From NCBI GenBank assembly GCA_010015805.1, contig ML978140.1:353827-417826 (forward strand): a stretch of DNA of 64,000 bases, read 5' to 3'. Source of the DNA: Rhizodiscina lignyota (Eukaryota; Ascomycota; Dothideomycetes; Aulographales; Rhizodiscinaceae). The notes below the pieces were generated by a model that made no database searches, was not told the origin of the DNA, and saw nothing but the letters and a program-made list of their open reading frames with translations. Below, one piece after another: positions 12,002-22,712 of the stretch (positions within the stretch are counted from its first letter, which is position 1; each line of letters starts with the position of its first letter). The position numbers and the translations under genes were made by a program.

Positions 12002-13070
12002 CTACTCGTCGTCGCCGAAGAAGACACGGACCGGGAGCCACGCATCACCGCACACCTTAAACCGCTCTGGCAAGCTGCTGATCGCCTTGAACTCGTCGTC
12101 TTCCAGCTTCCATCCGTCAAGCTCAAAGTTCGCCTCGATTCTAGAAGCAGTGACGCTCTTTGGGATGACATCAGTTCCACGCATGAGACCCCACATAAGC
12201 CTAGAGTGCTGTCAGTGCCTTTCCTTCCGATCGATGCTGGGATACGACTCACAGTATCTGCTGGACCGTCTTGCCCTTGCCCTCGGCAATCTTCTTGAGT
12301 TTGTCGTTCTTGTAGAGAGGCGAGTCGGTCGAGCCCAGGCAAGAGTACGCGGTGCAGTGAATGCCCTTAGACTTGCAGTACTCGACCAACTTGGGGGATG
12401 GGTTGTTCGGATGCAACTCGATCTGATTCGTTGCGGGTACAGTCTTGCAAGACGGGTCGTTCAGGAGCTTCTCGAGGTTCTTAATAGCGAAGTTGGAGAC
12501 ACCGATATTCTTCACGCGACCAGATGCCGGCAGCTTCTGCATCGCCTCCCTAGCGTTTTCATCAACCAAAGTTCTCAATTGACATTTCCTTTTGGTCCTT
12601 ACCATGTCTTCACAAAGTCCCAGTCGGGCAGATGCTTCTTCAGGTTGTTCGGGTCTGTGGATGACGGCCAGTGCTGTAATTGGTTAGAGCTCCGTCGCCT
12701 TGCATTATAGGCAAAATCCACCCACCATGAGGTAAAGATCAACATAGTCGAGCCCCAACGAATTCAAGGAAGACGTAATTCCCTCCTCAGTGATGTGATG
12801 CCATGTGTTATCGAGCTTCGTCGTAACCCATATCTCTTCACGTGGAACGCCAGAGTCCTTGATTCCAAGGCCGACCTCTTTCTCGTTGCCATAGGCCAGA
12901 GCGGTATCAATGTACCTGTAACCCTTCTGCAATGCAACCTTGACAGCCTCGCGGACCTCGCCAGGCTTAGACTGCCAGGTTCCAAGACCAACGGCGGGGA
13001 TCTTATCACCTGTGTTCAGAGTGAAATGGTGCTTTGTCCATTTGAGGTCTTGGGCGATCTCGACGGCCAT
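12002..13070 (-). CDS. Aldo-keto reductase, GCY1/YPR1-like
   Basis: Cytosolic NADPH-dependent reductase of aldehydes and ketones, of the yeast GCY1/YPR1 glycerol-dehydrogenase type. Four exons: 13070-12726, 12673-12603, 12549-12253 and 12200-12002, giving 303 residues. The TIM barrel shows VGLGTWQS near the N-terminus, the catalytic tetrad Asp55, Tyr60 (YIDTALAYGNE), Lys85 (TTKL) and His116 (LMHWP, created by joining exons 1 and 2), the signature GVSNFAIKNLEKLL, and the cofactor-binding stretch VIPKSV near the C-terminus. The exon 3 acceptor was chosen because it restores KTWEAMQKLP. The nearer AG would create a stop. Its C-terminus ends in FFGDDE, slightly different from typical yeast members. 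The exact substrate cannot be read from sequence. Confidence 0.93.
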
Positions 13071-13480
13071 TGTGAGACAAGATGAGAGTTTCTAAGGTGG
13101 CGAGCAGAAAGCGAGAAGACTGGAAGGAATGCAGGAGATTTTTGTCGCGAGAGATTCAAGGGCGCGACGCGTTTTTATCTGCAAATCCATTGATCGGCGG
13201 CAAAATTAGTTGCTCATGACGATACGTGGGGCAGATGGACCGCGCTCCGGGAGAAATGGCAACGAGTGCCTGCATTGAAAACACGACTCGCATTTACCCG
13301 CTCCATACACAACTCTCGCTCAAACCGCTGCTACCGGCGTGGCACGAGGCATCCAAGATAGCTGCCTCCCTTTTCTGCAACACGTCCTGCATTGATCCTT
13401 TCGGCTATCTGCGCCGGCTGCTTGACAGCTCGTAGCTCCCCCTGTCTGCACCGAGGTCTTCCGATCTAGATGCCGGCACC
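13071..13480. promoter_or_regulatory. Divergent promoter, aldo-keto reductase / NIP30-type gene
   Basis: A 410-base spacer between two divergent starts, so it should contain both promoters. An MluI-type ACGCGT element lies at 13167-13172 and a short A/T stretch follows it. I see no strong TATA box for the plus-strand gene. The shared-promoter role is inferred from gene orientation. Confidence 0.4.
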
Positions 13481-14282
13481 ATGTCACGCTTCGTCCCAGC
13501 TGGCACGCTCGAGGAGCCTGTGAACCGAGACGAGGAATGGGCGAAGGCCCAGCAGGATATTGAGGCTAATCGGAAGCAAAAGGAAGAAGAGGGGAAGCAG
13601 GAGGGTGGCAAGTCGCTGTACGAGGTACTTCAGGCAAACAAAGGTAGGGCGCATTCCGCAACCGCTCCACTTAATGAGCTATATTAAGGCTTACGTAGCG
13701 TCTCTCGTTTGATGCAATACAGCCGCGAAGCAGGACGCATTTGAAGAGAAGATTCGCTTCCAAAATCAGTTCAGATCTCTTGATGAGGATGACGTCGACT
13801 TTCTCGACTCCGTTCTAGAGTCGACGCGTGCCAAGGAGGCTGCCGTTCGCAAAGAAACATCAGAACAGCTCGAGGAGTTCAAGAGGAAGCAGGAGGAAGC
13901 AGATAAGGCAAATGCTACTCAGGCAGATAGTGGCAGTCCGGAACTGGAGCAAGAGCATTGGACAGTGCACCCGAGAAAGCGCAAAAAGAGCCATGTGAAG
14001 GAGAATCCGCTCGGCTTGAAGCTTCGCAAGACTTCATCAGCAGGCGATATATCCAGCACAAAGGCTAGCGCATATGATTCTGAAGCAAAGGAGCCAGAGG
14101 ATATCGATGTAGCCGCCAAGAGTGCTTCCAGCCAAAGCAAGTCTCTCACGGGGGGCGATGCGAAGTCCAAACAGTCTCCTCCACCACCAGCCACGGCTTC
14201 CACTGCTACCAAAAAGTCCCCCTCACTGTCTGCGAAAGGTCTTGGTCTTGGAGCGTATTCTTCAGACGAAGACGATGAGTAG
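13481..14282 (+). CDS. NIP30/FAM192A (PSME3IP1)-type nuclear protein
   Basis: Two exons, 13481-13643 and 13723-14282, 240 residues. The N-terminal half carries the NIP30 domain: the start MSRFVPAGTLEEP, then a charged helix, then ALDEDDVDFLDSVLES-like text (here RSLDEDDVDFLDSVL) followed by KRKQEEA. In animals this family binds the PA28-gamma proteasome activator. The fungal role is unknown to me. The C-terminus has a basic KRKKSHVKENPLGLKL segment (possible nuclear signal), a Ser/Pro-rich linker, and ends in the acidic box YSSDEDDE. Directly after the stop lies a diverged copy of the 3' end, described separately. The intron ends in ATACAG and the two exons keep frame. Confidence 0.88.
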
Positions 14283-14540
14283 GACAGCGAGCGATTTCCA
14301 ACTTATGGACATGTGGCAAGTTTCAAGCTTTGCGAAAAGCATATGATATTATATTACATCGAATCTAGGTCTGCACAAGCTGCCCTTACTGCCTGTGAAA
14401 GGCTTTAGTCTCGGGACGTTATTCTCAGATGAGGACGATGAGAAGCACAACGGGTGATTCTGGTCTCATGGAAGTATGGCAAGTTCCAAGCTTTGCGAAG
14501 GGGTGACAATGCCAGATTACGTCAATTCTAGGTCTAGCAA
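14215..14540 (+). repeat. Two-copy tandem repeat (~162 b) of the NIP30-type gene 3' end
   Basis: Unit A (about 14215-14376) contains the last codons, stop and 3' flank of the NIP30-type gene. Unit B (about 14377-14540) repeats them. Over 59 aligned bases around the acidic box I count 44 matches without gaps, and 13 of the 15 differences are transitions. The flanks also match: GTGGCAAGTTTCAAGCTTTG against ATGGCAAGTTCCAAGCTTTG, and TCTAGGTCTGCACAA against TCTAGGTCTAGCAAA. In unit B the frame stays open and reads VKGFSLGTLFSDEDDEKHNG before its stop. Confidence 0.85.
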
Positions 14541-15100
14541 ATGAGATACACCCATCAGAATATGAAAATGAATCCCTCTATAAGTAATCCGTGATGAATT
14601 CTTGCTGCATCGTTCTTTGTTTCGCCCACCAGTCAAGGCTGTCTTGGCAGACACCGGCCCCACTTTTCCACCTCCAGCTTCGGCCGTCCGTGGAAGGTAA
14701 TGAGAAATTCGAACGCCAGGACTTTGTTCGAAATACTGTGCTGAGTGTCTCCTATAGAATCAGATCTGGGATTTGGGCTTGGTCATGCTTTCCCTGTCGA
14801 GTATTGTGCTGTACGCAAGCGGAAAGTGGTCGCAAGACACTGTTGTCCTTCAATGAATACCAGGCAGCCGAACAAGTCTTTGACGCCAGGCTGGCAGAGC
14901 AATCTCCTTTCTGGAACGTTCCTTTATTATTCCTAGCCTGCTACACTCACGTTCCTCCACCACACAGAGCTTGACTTCCTGCAACATCTGGATCAGGACT
15001 CCTCTACTCCGGATATTCCGACACCCCCAAATATCAAATTCCATGGTATCCTACAGATAAAGCACCAAGGTGTTCGCCCCCGGGGCAACTCGAACTGGGG
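14541..15100. other. Spacer before the zincin-like gene
   Basis: An open frame at 14591-14974 (127 codons, plus) has no domain or homolog I know and overlaps a region expected to be promoter and leader. I see no supportable gene. The last 100 bases lead into the start at 15101. Confidence 0.4.
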
Positions 15101-17068
15101 ATGCGCAAGCGTAGGAGATCTTCCGTTGCTCAAAACAAGGTCGTGCTCCGGAGCCCTAAGAAGGGCAAAAATGGCGCTCCAGCAGCGATCGAGGAGAGTT
15201 CGACGAGTCACGGCCATACGACAAAGACCAAGCCGCGGCCAGTTCAGATTCGACGCCCGCTACAAGTCCATGAGCAGCGCCAGAAGCTCCGAGCGCGCGT
15301 AAAGCACTCCCGCCGAGAAGCTACGAATCAGAAGAAGCTGCAGAGGACGCTGCAACAGGCTGGCAGGAGCTTCACCGGCTCTGATATCCACCCCATTACT
15401 ATGATCTCATGGCTTGCCTCGGAGGAACCATTCCACGCGGATATGCTGAGAGATGCCTACACCGGAGACGTCAAAGGAATGCCGGGAGCAGAGGCGGCAG
15501 CTCTCGCCGCCGATATGGAGACGCTGGTGGAACAGTTCAAGAACACGGATCTGTCTAACACGAGCCTGCTGGCCAATCCCTTGATAGACATTCCGAAGGG
15601 GTTTGCTATGCAGCTGCAGCTGGTGTGCTTTTCACAGGACTACGGTGCGGTGATTGCGGAAATGCACAAGCGCGAGGGAGCCATCTACCACATGGGCTTC
15701 ATGAAAAAGCCGGGCACTCAGACTCAGCGGAAGTATGGATTCGACCCTACGGAGATGCTGAAGAAGCATGCAATCTCGTTTCCGCCAGGTTACGGTCTTC
15801 AGAGCCCCACTCTCGACAATGAAATCCATCCTCTCCTCCAGCTGGATAACTTCCACGGCTGTCCATCCGACATATACGATCAACTCAAGCCAGGACTCCG
15901 CCTTGCAACCACGCTGCTCCTCCATCGCTCGACAGCTCACTTTTGGCATACAATCGCATTTGGCGAGCGCACTCTCGACGAGGCAATGACACTGACCAAC
16001 GGCTATCGGTGCTTCCGTCTCGCTTCAACCCTCCCATACAGCTCCGAGAACGCAACGCGCTTCGTCAACCTGCTCAACTCGCTCGTTTCCACCGTGCACA
16101 TCCACTTCTCCCTCTGGCCTCTCCCAGCACGATCCGGCCTCTACGCCGGCATGTCCATGATCACCGACTACAAGCGCGGCGACAAGTACTACAACCCGTT
16201 CACCATGGAGCGCGAGCTGCAGCGCAAATGCCGCATCTGCCTGCACACCGACTTCTACACGACGGCCGCGCGGCTCGCGAAGCTGCGCAACCCGGATCGC
16301 AGCTTGGTGCTGCGCTTCAACTTCTTCCTCGCCATCACCGTGTGCCACGAGCTCGCGCACTTCGTCGAGATGAACGGCCCGCATGAGGGCGCGGCGGTGC
16401 AGCGCGAGGCGTACTGGGGCAAGAAGGGCAGCCGGCCAGAGATGGGCAGCGCGTTTGAGGAGGCGGTGTTTGGCGGCAAGGTGCATCCGATTGCGTCGCG
16501 GGTGGACTGCGCGTGGGGCTGCACGGTGTACGATAATCCGGACTCGATAGTCAGGCCCAGGCGCGATCTGATGGACCATTTCGACGCGGAGGCGGATGAT
16601 GCCCGGAAGGGGCGAAAGAGAGCGTCGAGCGACGCGAACCTCGCCTTGCTGTGTGACCTGACGAAGTTTTCTACTGTGCCGATGACGTACATTGCTCGTC
16701 TGCAGCAGCGGGAGACGTGGGAAGCGGGAAAGTTTGACGAGGACGATTTGGATGCTGGAAAGGCTTTGATCATTCCACGAGATGGCGCCGAAGCAGTCAG
16801 CGTGCCGGTTTTCGATACGATGGTGTGGGACGACGACATCGGCAACACGGTTACCGATGAGAATGAGGGTAGAGATACCCCATTTCAACGACTGCCCGAT
16901 GGCAGTATCGTCAAGTTTCAGGCACCGAAGCTGGAGAAGCCCAAGTCTGCTGATGTCGCGATGGACGGACTGGGTTTGCATTTAGAAGTGGAAATGGACG
17001 AGGAAGAGGACCAGGACCAGGAGTCGGAATCGGAATCGGACTCGGACGTGGAAGTGAAAGTGGAATAA
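15101..17068 (+). CDS. Zincin-like HExxH protein, fungal, function unknown
   Basis: Single exon, 655 residues. The first 90 residues are strongly basic (RKRRRSSVAQNKV and a run of Arg/Lys/Gln), suggesting nuclear entry or nucleic-acid binding. The middle, about 110-450, looks folded and contains VCHELAHFVEM with HELAH at residues 416-420, the zinc-binding HExxH of metallopeptidases. A possible third ligand is Glu in GSAFEEAVFGG (453/454), about 33 residues downstream, as in gluzincins. Four CxxC or C-containing spots (KCRICL) lie before it. The tail is very acidic (EEDQDQESESESDSD). There is no signal peptide, so a secreted protease is unlikely. I do not recognise a named family. A zinc peptidase activity is inferred from the motif alone. 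Confidence 0.8.
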   Translation: MRKRRRSSVAQNKVVLRSPKKGKNGAPAAIEESSTSHGHTTKTKPRPVQIRRPLQVHEQRQKLRARVKHSRREATNQKKLQRTLQQAGRSFTGSDIHPITMISWLASEEPFHADMLRDAYTGDVKGMPGAEAAALAADMETLVEQFKNTDLSNTSLLANPLIDIPKGFAMQLQLVCFSQDYGAVIAEMHKREGAIYHMGFMKKPGTQTQRKYGFDPTEMLKKHAISFPPGYGLQSPTLDNEIHPLLQLDNFHGCPSDIYDQLKPGLRLATTLLLHRSTAHFWHTIAFGERTLDEAMTLTNGYRCFRLASTLPYSSENATRFVNLLNSLVSTVHIHFSLWPLPARSGLYAGMSMITDYKRGDKYYNPFTMERELQRKCRICLHTDFYTTAARLAKLRNPDRSLVLRFNFFLAITVCHELAHFVEMNGPHEGAAVQREAYWGKKGSRPEMGSAFEEAVFGGKVHPIASRVDCAWGCTVYDNPDSIVRPRRDLMDHFDAEADDARKGRKRASSDANLALLCDLTKFSTVPMTYIARLQQRETWEAGKFDEDDLDAGKALIIPRDGAEAVSVPVFDTMVWDDDIGNTVTDENEGRDTPFQRLPDGSIVKFQAPKLEKPKSADVAMDGLGLHLEVEMDEEEDQDQESESESDSDVEVKVE

Positions 17069-17352
17069 GACTGTGATGGTCGGTATTTGTCCTGGTTAGG
17101 CTGATGCCCGTTGGATCTGATCGGGCCTGACGAACGGATTTCGTTGGAAATGAGAAATGTCGGGCGTGACAGCGCCGTATGCATCAAGGCAGTTAAAAAT
17201 TATGACAACCAGCCATGGGACTTCTGGTTCTTAAAATCTCGTTCGTGCCAGTCGTCGTGCATCCTGCTTGAGTTAGGCGCCCGCTTCTCGACCGTCGCCG
17301 TGCCACATGCAACCCACTTAGTTGCAGACGTATCTTACAATAAATGCCCCAT

Positions 17353-18064
17353 CTACAACCTCCCCTTCTCCTTCTCCTTCTCCTTCTCTTCCCTCCCCCT
17401 CTCATACCCCCTCACCTCCTCCGCCAGCACCCTCCTCATCTCCTCCGCCAGCTTCTCCCCCTCCTCGTCGTCCAGATCCTCCCTCTGGCCCCTTCCAAAC
17501 ATCGTCCAGCTCCTGCTCTTCAGCTCGGGCACGTGTCCCGGGCGCGGGATGATGTGGAAGTGCACGTGCGGCACCACCTGCGCGGCGCGGATGCCGTTGT
17601 TCTGCACGATGTTGTAGTCCGTGACCCCCGTGACTTTTGCGACAGTTTTGGCGAGCAGCGGGAGCCAGAATCCTGGGCGGAGGGTTAGACACGCATTTCA
17701 ATGAAAGACGGATGTAGGTGCGCAGAGTGAAGAATTGCATACCGACGTCAGAGCTCTCCTCCGGCTGCATGTCCGCGACTTTCTCCCGATGCGGCCGGCA
17801 GGTGACGAGCAGGTGGCCTTCGGTCATGGGCATGATGTCCAGGAAGGCCATCACGTTGGGCGCGGAGAGCACGAGGCAGCAGCTTGGTTGGAGTTTGGTG
17901 ATGTCTGGATTGGACGGGATGGATGAAGAAAGCGCGGGCGATGTCGATGTGGGAGATTGTGAGCTTGACGAAGGTACGGACGGCGAATATGGATATGCGG
18001 ATGCGATGCTGCAGAATGCGCAGGAAATAGGGTACGGGTCTTCGAGTACGTCCGTCATGTTCAC
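17353..18064 (-). CDS. HIT-family nucleotide hydrolase/transferase
   Basis: Two exons, 18064-17743 and 17672-17353, 213 residues. The histidine triad HVHFHIIP lies at about residues 142-149, preceded by YNIVQNNGIRAAQVV, which is the canonical HIT order. The N-terminal half has ISCAFCSIA, an insert rich in Ser/Pro (about residues 27-50) not seen in short HINT proteins, and the strand VMAFLDIMPMTEGHLLV. HIT proteins of this kind hydrolyse dinucleotide or nucleoside-phosphoramidate substrates. Which one cannot be told. The C-terminal tail ends in a Glu-Lys repeat encoded by a CT-rich microsatellite at about 17358-17395, so its length may vary between strains. Confidence 0.9.
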
Positions 18065-18922
18065 TCTAATTCTAGCGCGACTTTTAATTGAAATGGAAAA
18101 TTCTATTTGATTGATGAGACACGCAAAGAAAAGAAGCGTAGCTACGTATCGATGTTTTCGGATTTCGATATCGAAATCCCCGGCAGACCTCGGCTTGTCG
18201 ATCAGCCGGGGTGCTGCGTCTCAGTCAGTGCAGGAAGCGATCAAGTCATCTAGAGTCACGACCGCAACATGAATAAAATTCGTTCAAGGAAATCAGATTG
18301 TTCTCTACCCGTTATGAACATAATTCCGTTGATCCAATGCCCCGTTTGTGCGTGACGTGTGATACTCCGAGCAACACCGAGAGCCGACCATTAGGATATC
18401 GAAACAGGAAAAAACAAGACGTCTTCAGCTTCCATCCCAGCAGCCAGGGCGATAGCCATCGCGAACCCAAAAACGATGTAGACGCGCGCACAGAGCCGGA
18501 ATGCTCGTCGCAGCAGAAATACAATGTTAGAATCCGAGAATGGCGGTGCCTCGAAGATGTCACGTATCCGTCGTGGGCAACAAGGACTGCGACTCACGAC
18601 TAAGACACGAAGACACTCGACAGTGGATGAAAGAGAATTCTCCAACGAGAGTAACTAGCTCTGCTGAAAGAATGAGACGCCATCTGAGCTGCTGCCAGCT
18701 AAGCCCAGTGAAGTAAAAGCAAAGTAGACAAATTTGGGGAATGATGCACCGATGAAAACCCAGAACGCCATATTTTTGCTGTCATGACAAAGACACTGAT
18801 GATGTGGATCGGGGGAGAGGTAGGTACACTGGGTGCAAGAGTGCAGAGGGTGGTCCGGGGCTTCTGTGTATTGTGTCCTCCTCAGGCATTCCCCGTGCTC
18901 ATGGTAGAGCGATCCAGGCCGT
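18065..18922. other. Spacer between HIT and cyclin B genes
   Basis: About 860 bases, holding the HIT promoter and the cyclin B 3' region. Two short minus-strand frames (18655-18933 with MAFWVFIGASFPKFVYFAF, and 18391-18645) contain hydrophobic stretches and could be parts of a small spliced membrane protein. I found no convincing junction, so I do not call a gene. Confidence 0.4.
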
Positions 18923-20595
18923 TTAAGAGACATATTCGTCGTGATGCTCCTTGACCCACTGTCGCAGGAGGATGGAGGCTGTTAAATAGTTAGAATTGCT
19001 GAGTGATAAGGGATAGTAAGGCACTGACCTTTCATAAACTTCTTGCTGGCATACTTCTTGAAGAAGGCTTCGTGAGCGACGGGACCATGGAGATAGTCGA
19101 TCATCAGCTCCAAGACAGGTCGAATCTGCTCCTCTGAGTAACCAGCGTAATGAGCAAGGGTGGGATCCTAGTAAATGTGTAAGTCAGCCTGATTCTACTA
19201 GGTGAAGGACAGATGTCCTTACCCATTCGCCCTTCTCGAGCACAAGGCGCGCGAAGTACATCGCAGCTGCGGCAATTTGGCTCGAGGGATATTGCATAAA
19301 GCGGTAATCGAGACAGCCAATCTCGAGGAGATATTTGCCAAGAGTACGCGTGTTGATGTCGTAGTTGTCAGCTTTGGAGATCCTCCGGAGGAAATTCATC
19401 GGGTTCGGGTGGCTGAGGTCATAGTCCAGGGTGGAAAGGATGAAGCGCTCGGCATCGAGAATGTCTTGCTCCGTGAAGCCGTCGTCGCCGGTGACGTGTC
19501 TAAAGTTCTGCACGTGTGGCGAAAGGACTTCCTCATACTTTGAGGCGATGAACATGGCGGTTATTCCCACCAGTTGCAGCTTGTCCAACTGAACGACCTT
19601 GCAAGAGAGGAAACGATCGATGATGTTGACGGCAAGGAACATCGTCTCAGGAAGGAGCCGGAAGCGCGTGTGAACCTCAAGCAGCCAATCGACGAGGATG
19701 CCTCGCATCTTCCACTCCAGCTCTGGCTGATTGTCAATGTAGTCGGGGTTGGCCATGGTCGTCTGCTCAAGCTCGCGAAGGTACTCGAAGATCTCGCCAA
19801 CATACTCCGACACCATCAAAGGGTCGTCGTGGTCGTCTGCATCGAGGTCAGGGATCATCTCATCCTTCTCCGCAACCTCTTCGATGAGCTTGGCTTCAAT
19901 CTCTTCTTCGACGACATCCTTCTCCACCTTAACGGTCTTTGTGACCTCGACAGTAGTCTTCTTCGACGGTGGCTCGACGTTTTCATCTTCTTGAAGGGTC
20001 TCTTGCACAACCGACTTTGAACTTGAGGATGATGCAGTGTGTCGCTTCTTCGTCGCGTGGCCGGCAATGCCTGACCCACTTGCCGGGCGCTTCAAGTCTG
20101 ACGCAGCAGTGTTCTTGTCCTTTGAACTTAGTATGGAACGCGTAGAGGCTTGACGAGACACCTTCTGGACTCGCGTAGGTTGTGCTGCCTTTGAGACGAG
20201 ACCCTTCTCCGCCAACGGCTTCTTCGCGTCTTTCGTGTTCCGTTCCGCCGGTGCCTCGTTCTTCGCGACATTGCTGACGTCTCCGAGTGCAGCACGCTTT
20301 CTCGGCTGAGCTCCCTTGGATGTTGTTGTTGAGATATTGGATTTTGAGCGCTGAAGGGGCTTCTTGCCCATGTCAACATTGATGTTGTCGAGTGCTATTC
20401 CTTTGCCAGCAGCTTTAGCACGCGTCAAACGCTGTGATCCGGCATTCTCATCATTCTCATCCGTTATGGGCCTTGTCCGGTTACGTGCCTGAGAATTAGA
20501 GTCAGCCACAGTGCATGATAGCTTTGTTGTGTTACACGAGACGAAGCGGTCAAAACATTCCGGAGGTCGAGATAGGGACAACTTACAGGAGGCAT
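18923..20595 (-). CDS. G2/mitotic B-type cyclin
   Basis: Regulatory subunit of the mitotic cyclin-dependent kinase. It is the likely counterpart of Aspergillus NimE and yeast CLB cyclins. Four exons: 20595-20587 (coding only MPP), 20488-19223, 19167-19029 and 18978-18923, giving 489 residues. The disordered N-terminus has a textbook destruction box RAALGDVSN at 68-76 for APC/C-driven degradation. Acidic and basic linkers follow. The cyclin box starts around MRGILVDWLLEVH and continues with FLAVNIIDRFLS and ITAMFIASKYEE, then the second fold with YFARLVLEK. The true start is the tiny first exon. A downstream in-frame Met would translate intron sequence. The last exon encodes only ASILLRQWVKEHHDEYVS, typical of mitotic cyclins. 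Confidence 0.95.
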
Positions 20596-21484
20596 GATGA
20601 AGGGTGATGGTAGAGCGATGGAAGGCTGCTCTAAATACGCTTCTGCTATGAGTTAGAGTATGTTCGTCGCGAGTTATGAGGTCTCTACACGCACGATTAC
20701 CTAGCGAACAAAGTCAGTCAAAACATCAATGGATGGAAGGAAGGAAGCTTACGATTATGGTCGTCTAGCTGTACTGTGCACTAGATGGCTCAGCGGATGT
20801 TGAAATGGCTCTTGAAGATGCTGCAGGCACGAGAATGGCGTGCTGTGTTACTGCTATACGCCAAAGCAACGAGGCGTGAAGCGAGGACTCTGGCGGGTAA
20901 TTGGGAAATCTCTGTTCAGACTTTAAAGCTCTACGTTAGCAGGTGGACGATGGAAAGTCCAGCGGCATAGCAGAGAATAAGTAGTCGCGTTGATGGAAGG
21001 TTGGAGGGTTTGTGATGATGGAGGGAAGAAGAGCTAAGCTGCAGCGTACCAGGTGCGCGACGTTCAATGTTTTTCTTGGCAAAGGCGTGGTAGGCGCGGC
21101 GCTTTCGCGAGTGACGTGCAGCTAGTGCGAATCAACAGAGCGTTGAAACGTGACTGCGAATAGAGGCGTCTCGATTCTCAATTGAAAGAAGCGGGGAAAT
21201 TTGCGATGGTAATGCGTGCTCTCCTGGCGCTTCTGAGTCTCGCGAAATTGTGGTTCGCTGTATTCGTGAGAGCTTCGCCAGTGCGAGAGTGAAGAGTGCT
21301 TCCGACTGAGCGAGGCGTCGCGGCGAGTGATGCCAGAGCAACCGAGACCCGCTAGCCTGCAATCGGAATGCCACGTGACTGCGTTCCGACCGCGAGGCGC
21401 GGACTCTGAAAAAGTTCAAGATGGCACTCGAGCTGCTGCACAGCACGCTCTCGCACCACAGCAGCTCCTCGGCCGGGAGTAGAC
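20596..21484. promoter_or_regulatory. Divergent promoter, cyclin B / uL2m
   Basis: An 890-base spacer between divergent starts. It includes a 60-codon plus-strand frame (20785-20970) that has no domain. The cyclin leader side has several GT..AG pairs and may contain a 5' UTR intron. I see no RNA gene. Dual promoter function is inferred from orientation. Confidence 0.45.
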
Positions 21485-22712
21485 ATGCTCCAACCACGAT
21501 TGCTGAGTCGAGTGACGCCTTCATTATGCAATTGCGTCTTTTCTTCCCTTCGTTCGTACGCGACAGCCGCCGCCGCAGTTACTGAGTCCTACGTACCTCC
21601 AGTCACTTCCACAGAAACAACGCATGCAGTGCAAGGCGGAGGCCCTCGAAGAGACACCGAGACCCAGATCAAGACGTACAAGCCTCGGACGCCTGGTGTT
21701 CGCCATCTGCGCCGGCCCATTCATGAGCATTTATGGAAAGGCAGGCCATGGAAGGCCTTAACCCAAGCAAAGAAAGGGCACAGTAGGGGCGGAAGAAACA
21801 ACGTTGGGAGAATCACTGTTAGACATCGTGGTGGAGGTCATGCGCGGCGTATACGCACGGTCGACCACGTTCGAAAGGAGAAGGGTCAGCAGGAGGTTGT
21901 GAGGATCGAATACGACCCCAATCGAAGTGCTCACATTGCTTTGCTGAGGCACGAGACGACCGGCCGAATGAGCTACATCACCGCGGCAGAGGGGATGAGG
22001 GAAGGCGATAACGTGCAGAGCTACATGGCAGGAATACCGAAGGATCTGCTCGACAGCATGGGAGGAGTTATTGATGCCGGTATGCTGGCTGCGAAGACTG
22101 CGCTTCGAGGGAACTGTTTGCCAGTGCATCTCATTCCGCTCGGCACCCAAATATACAATGTGGGGATGACTGCGAGGGGCCGTGCTGTGTTCTGTAGGAG
22201 TGCCGGCACCTACGCCACCATTGTTTCCAAGGACGAGGAGACCGGGGAGAAGAAGATGAAGCATGTCACAGTTCGCTTGCAGAGTGGAGAGGTGCGGAAG
22301 GTGCATTATCTCGCGCCGGCGACTATTGGAGTTGCAAGCAATAAAGCGTTTGCATTCCGACAGCTTGGTAAAGCGGGAAGGAAGCGATGGCTGGGTATAC
22401 GGCCCACAGTGAGAGGTGTCGCGATGAATGCCGGTAAGTATCCAATCTCACCATTGGCGAATTGAACTAACTCCGCGCAGTGGACCATCCTCACGGTGGT
22501 GGCAGAGGCAAGTCGAAGGGCAACCGCATTCCCACCAGCCCATGGGGCACTCCGGTACGTCCAATGCAGATCACTTATTAATAACATGGAGAGCTAACTA
22601 CGGTCAACAGGCAAAAGGAGGCTACAAGACGCGGGACAAGCGAAAATCAAACAAACATGTCGTTCAAGAGCGGCATAGGAACCAAGGCAAGAGAAGGGTG
22701 AAGTCGAGCTAA
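21485..22712 (+). CDS. RML2: Mitochondrial large-subunit ribosomal protein uL2m
   Basis: Component of the mitoribosome near the peptidyl-transferase centre. Three exons, 21485-22433, 22481-22554 and 22611-22712, 374 residues. The first 50 residues are Arg/Ser/Ala-rich, fitting an import sequence. Then come the L2 OB-fold with [13 protein letters not shown], the SH3-like part with [10 protein letters not shown], and [19 protein letters not shown], where the universally conserved HPHGGG spans the join of exons 1 and 2. That motif is required for catalysis of peptide bond formation in bacterial L2. The C-terminus ([13 protein letters not shown]) fits the family. All key parts are present. Confidence 0.96.

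Noticed and set aside
14591-14974. 127-codon plus-strand frame
   Set aside because: No domain or start context, located in the expected promoter of the zincin-like gene.
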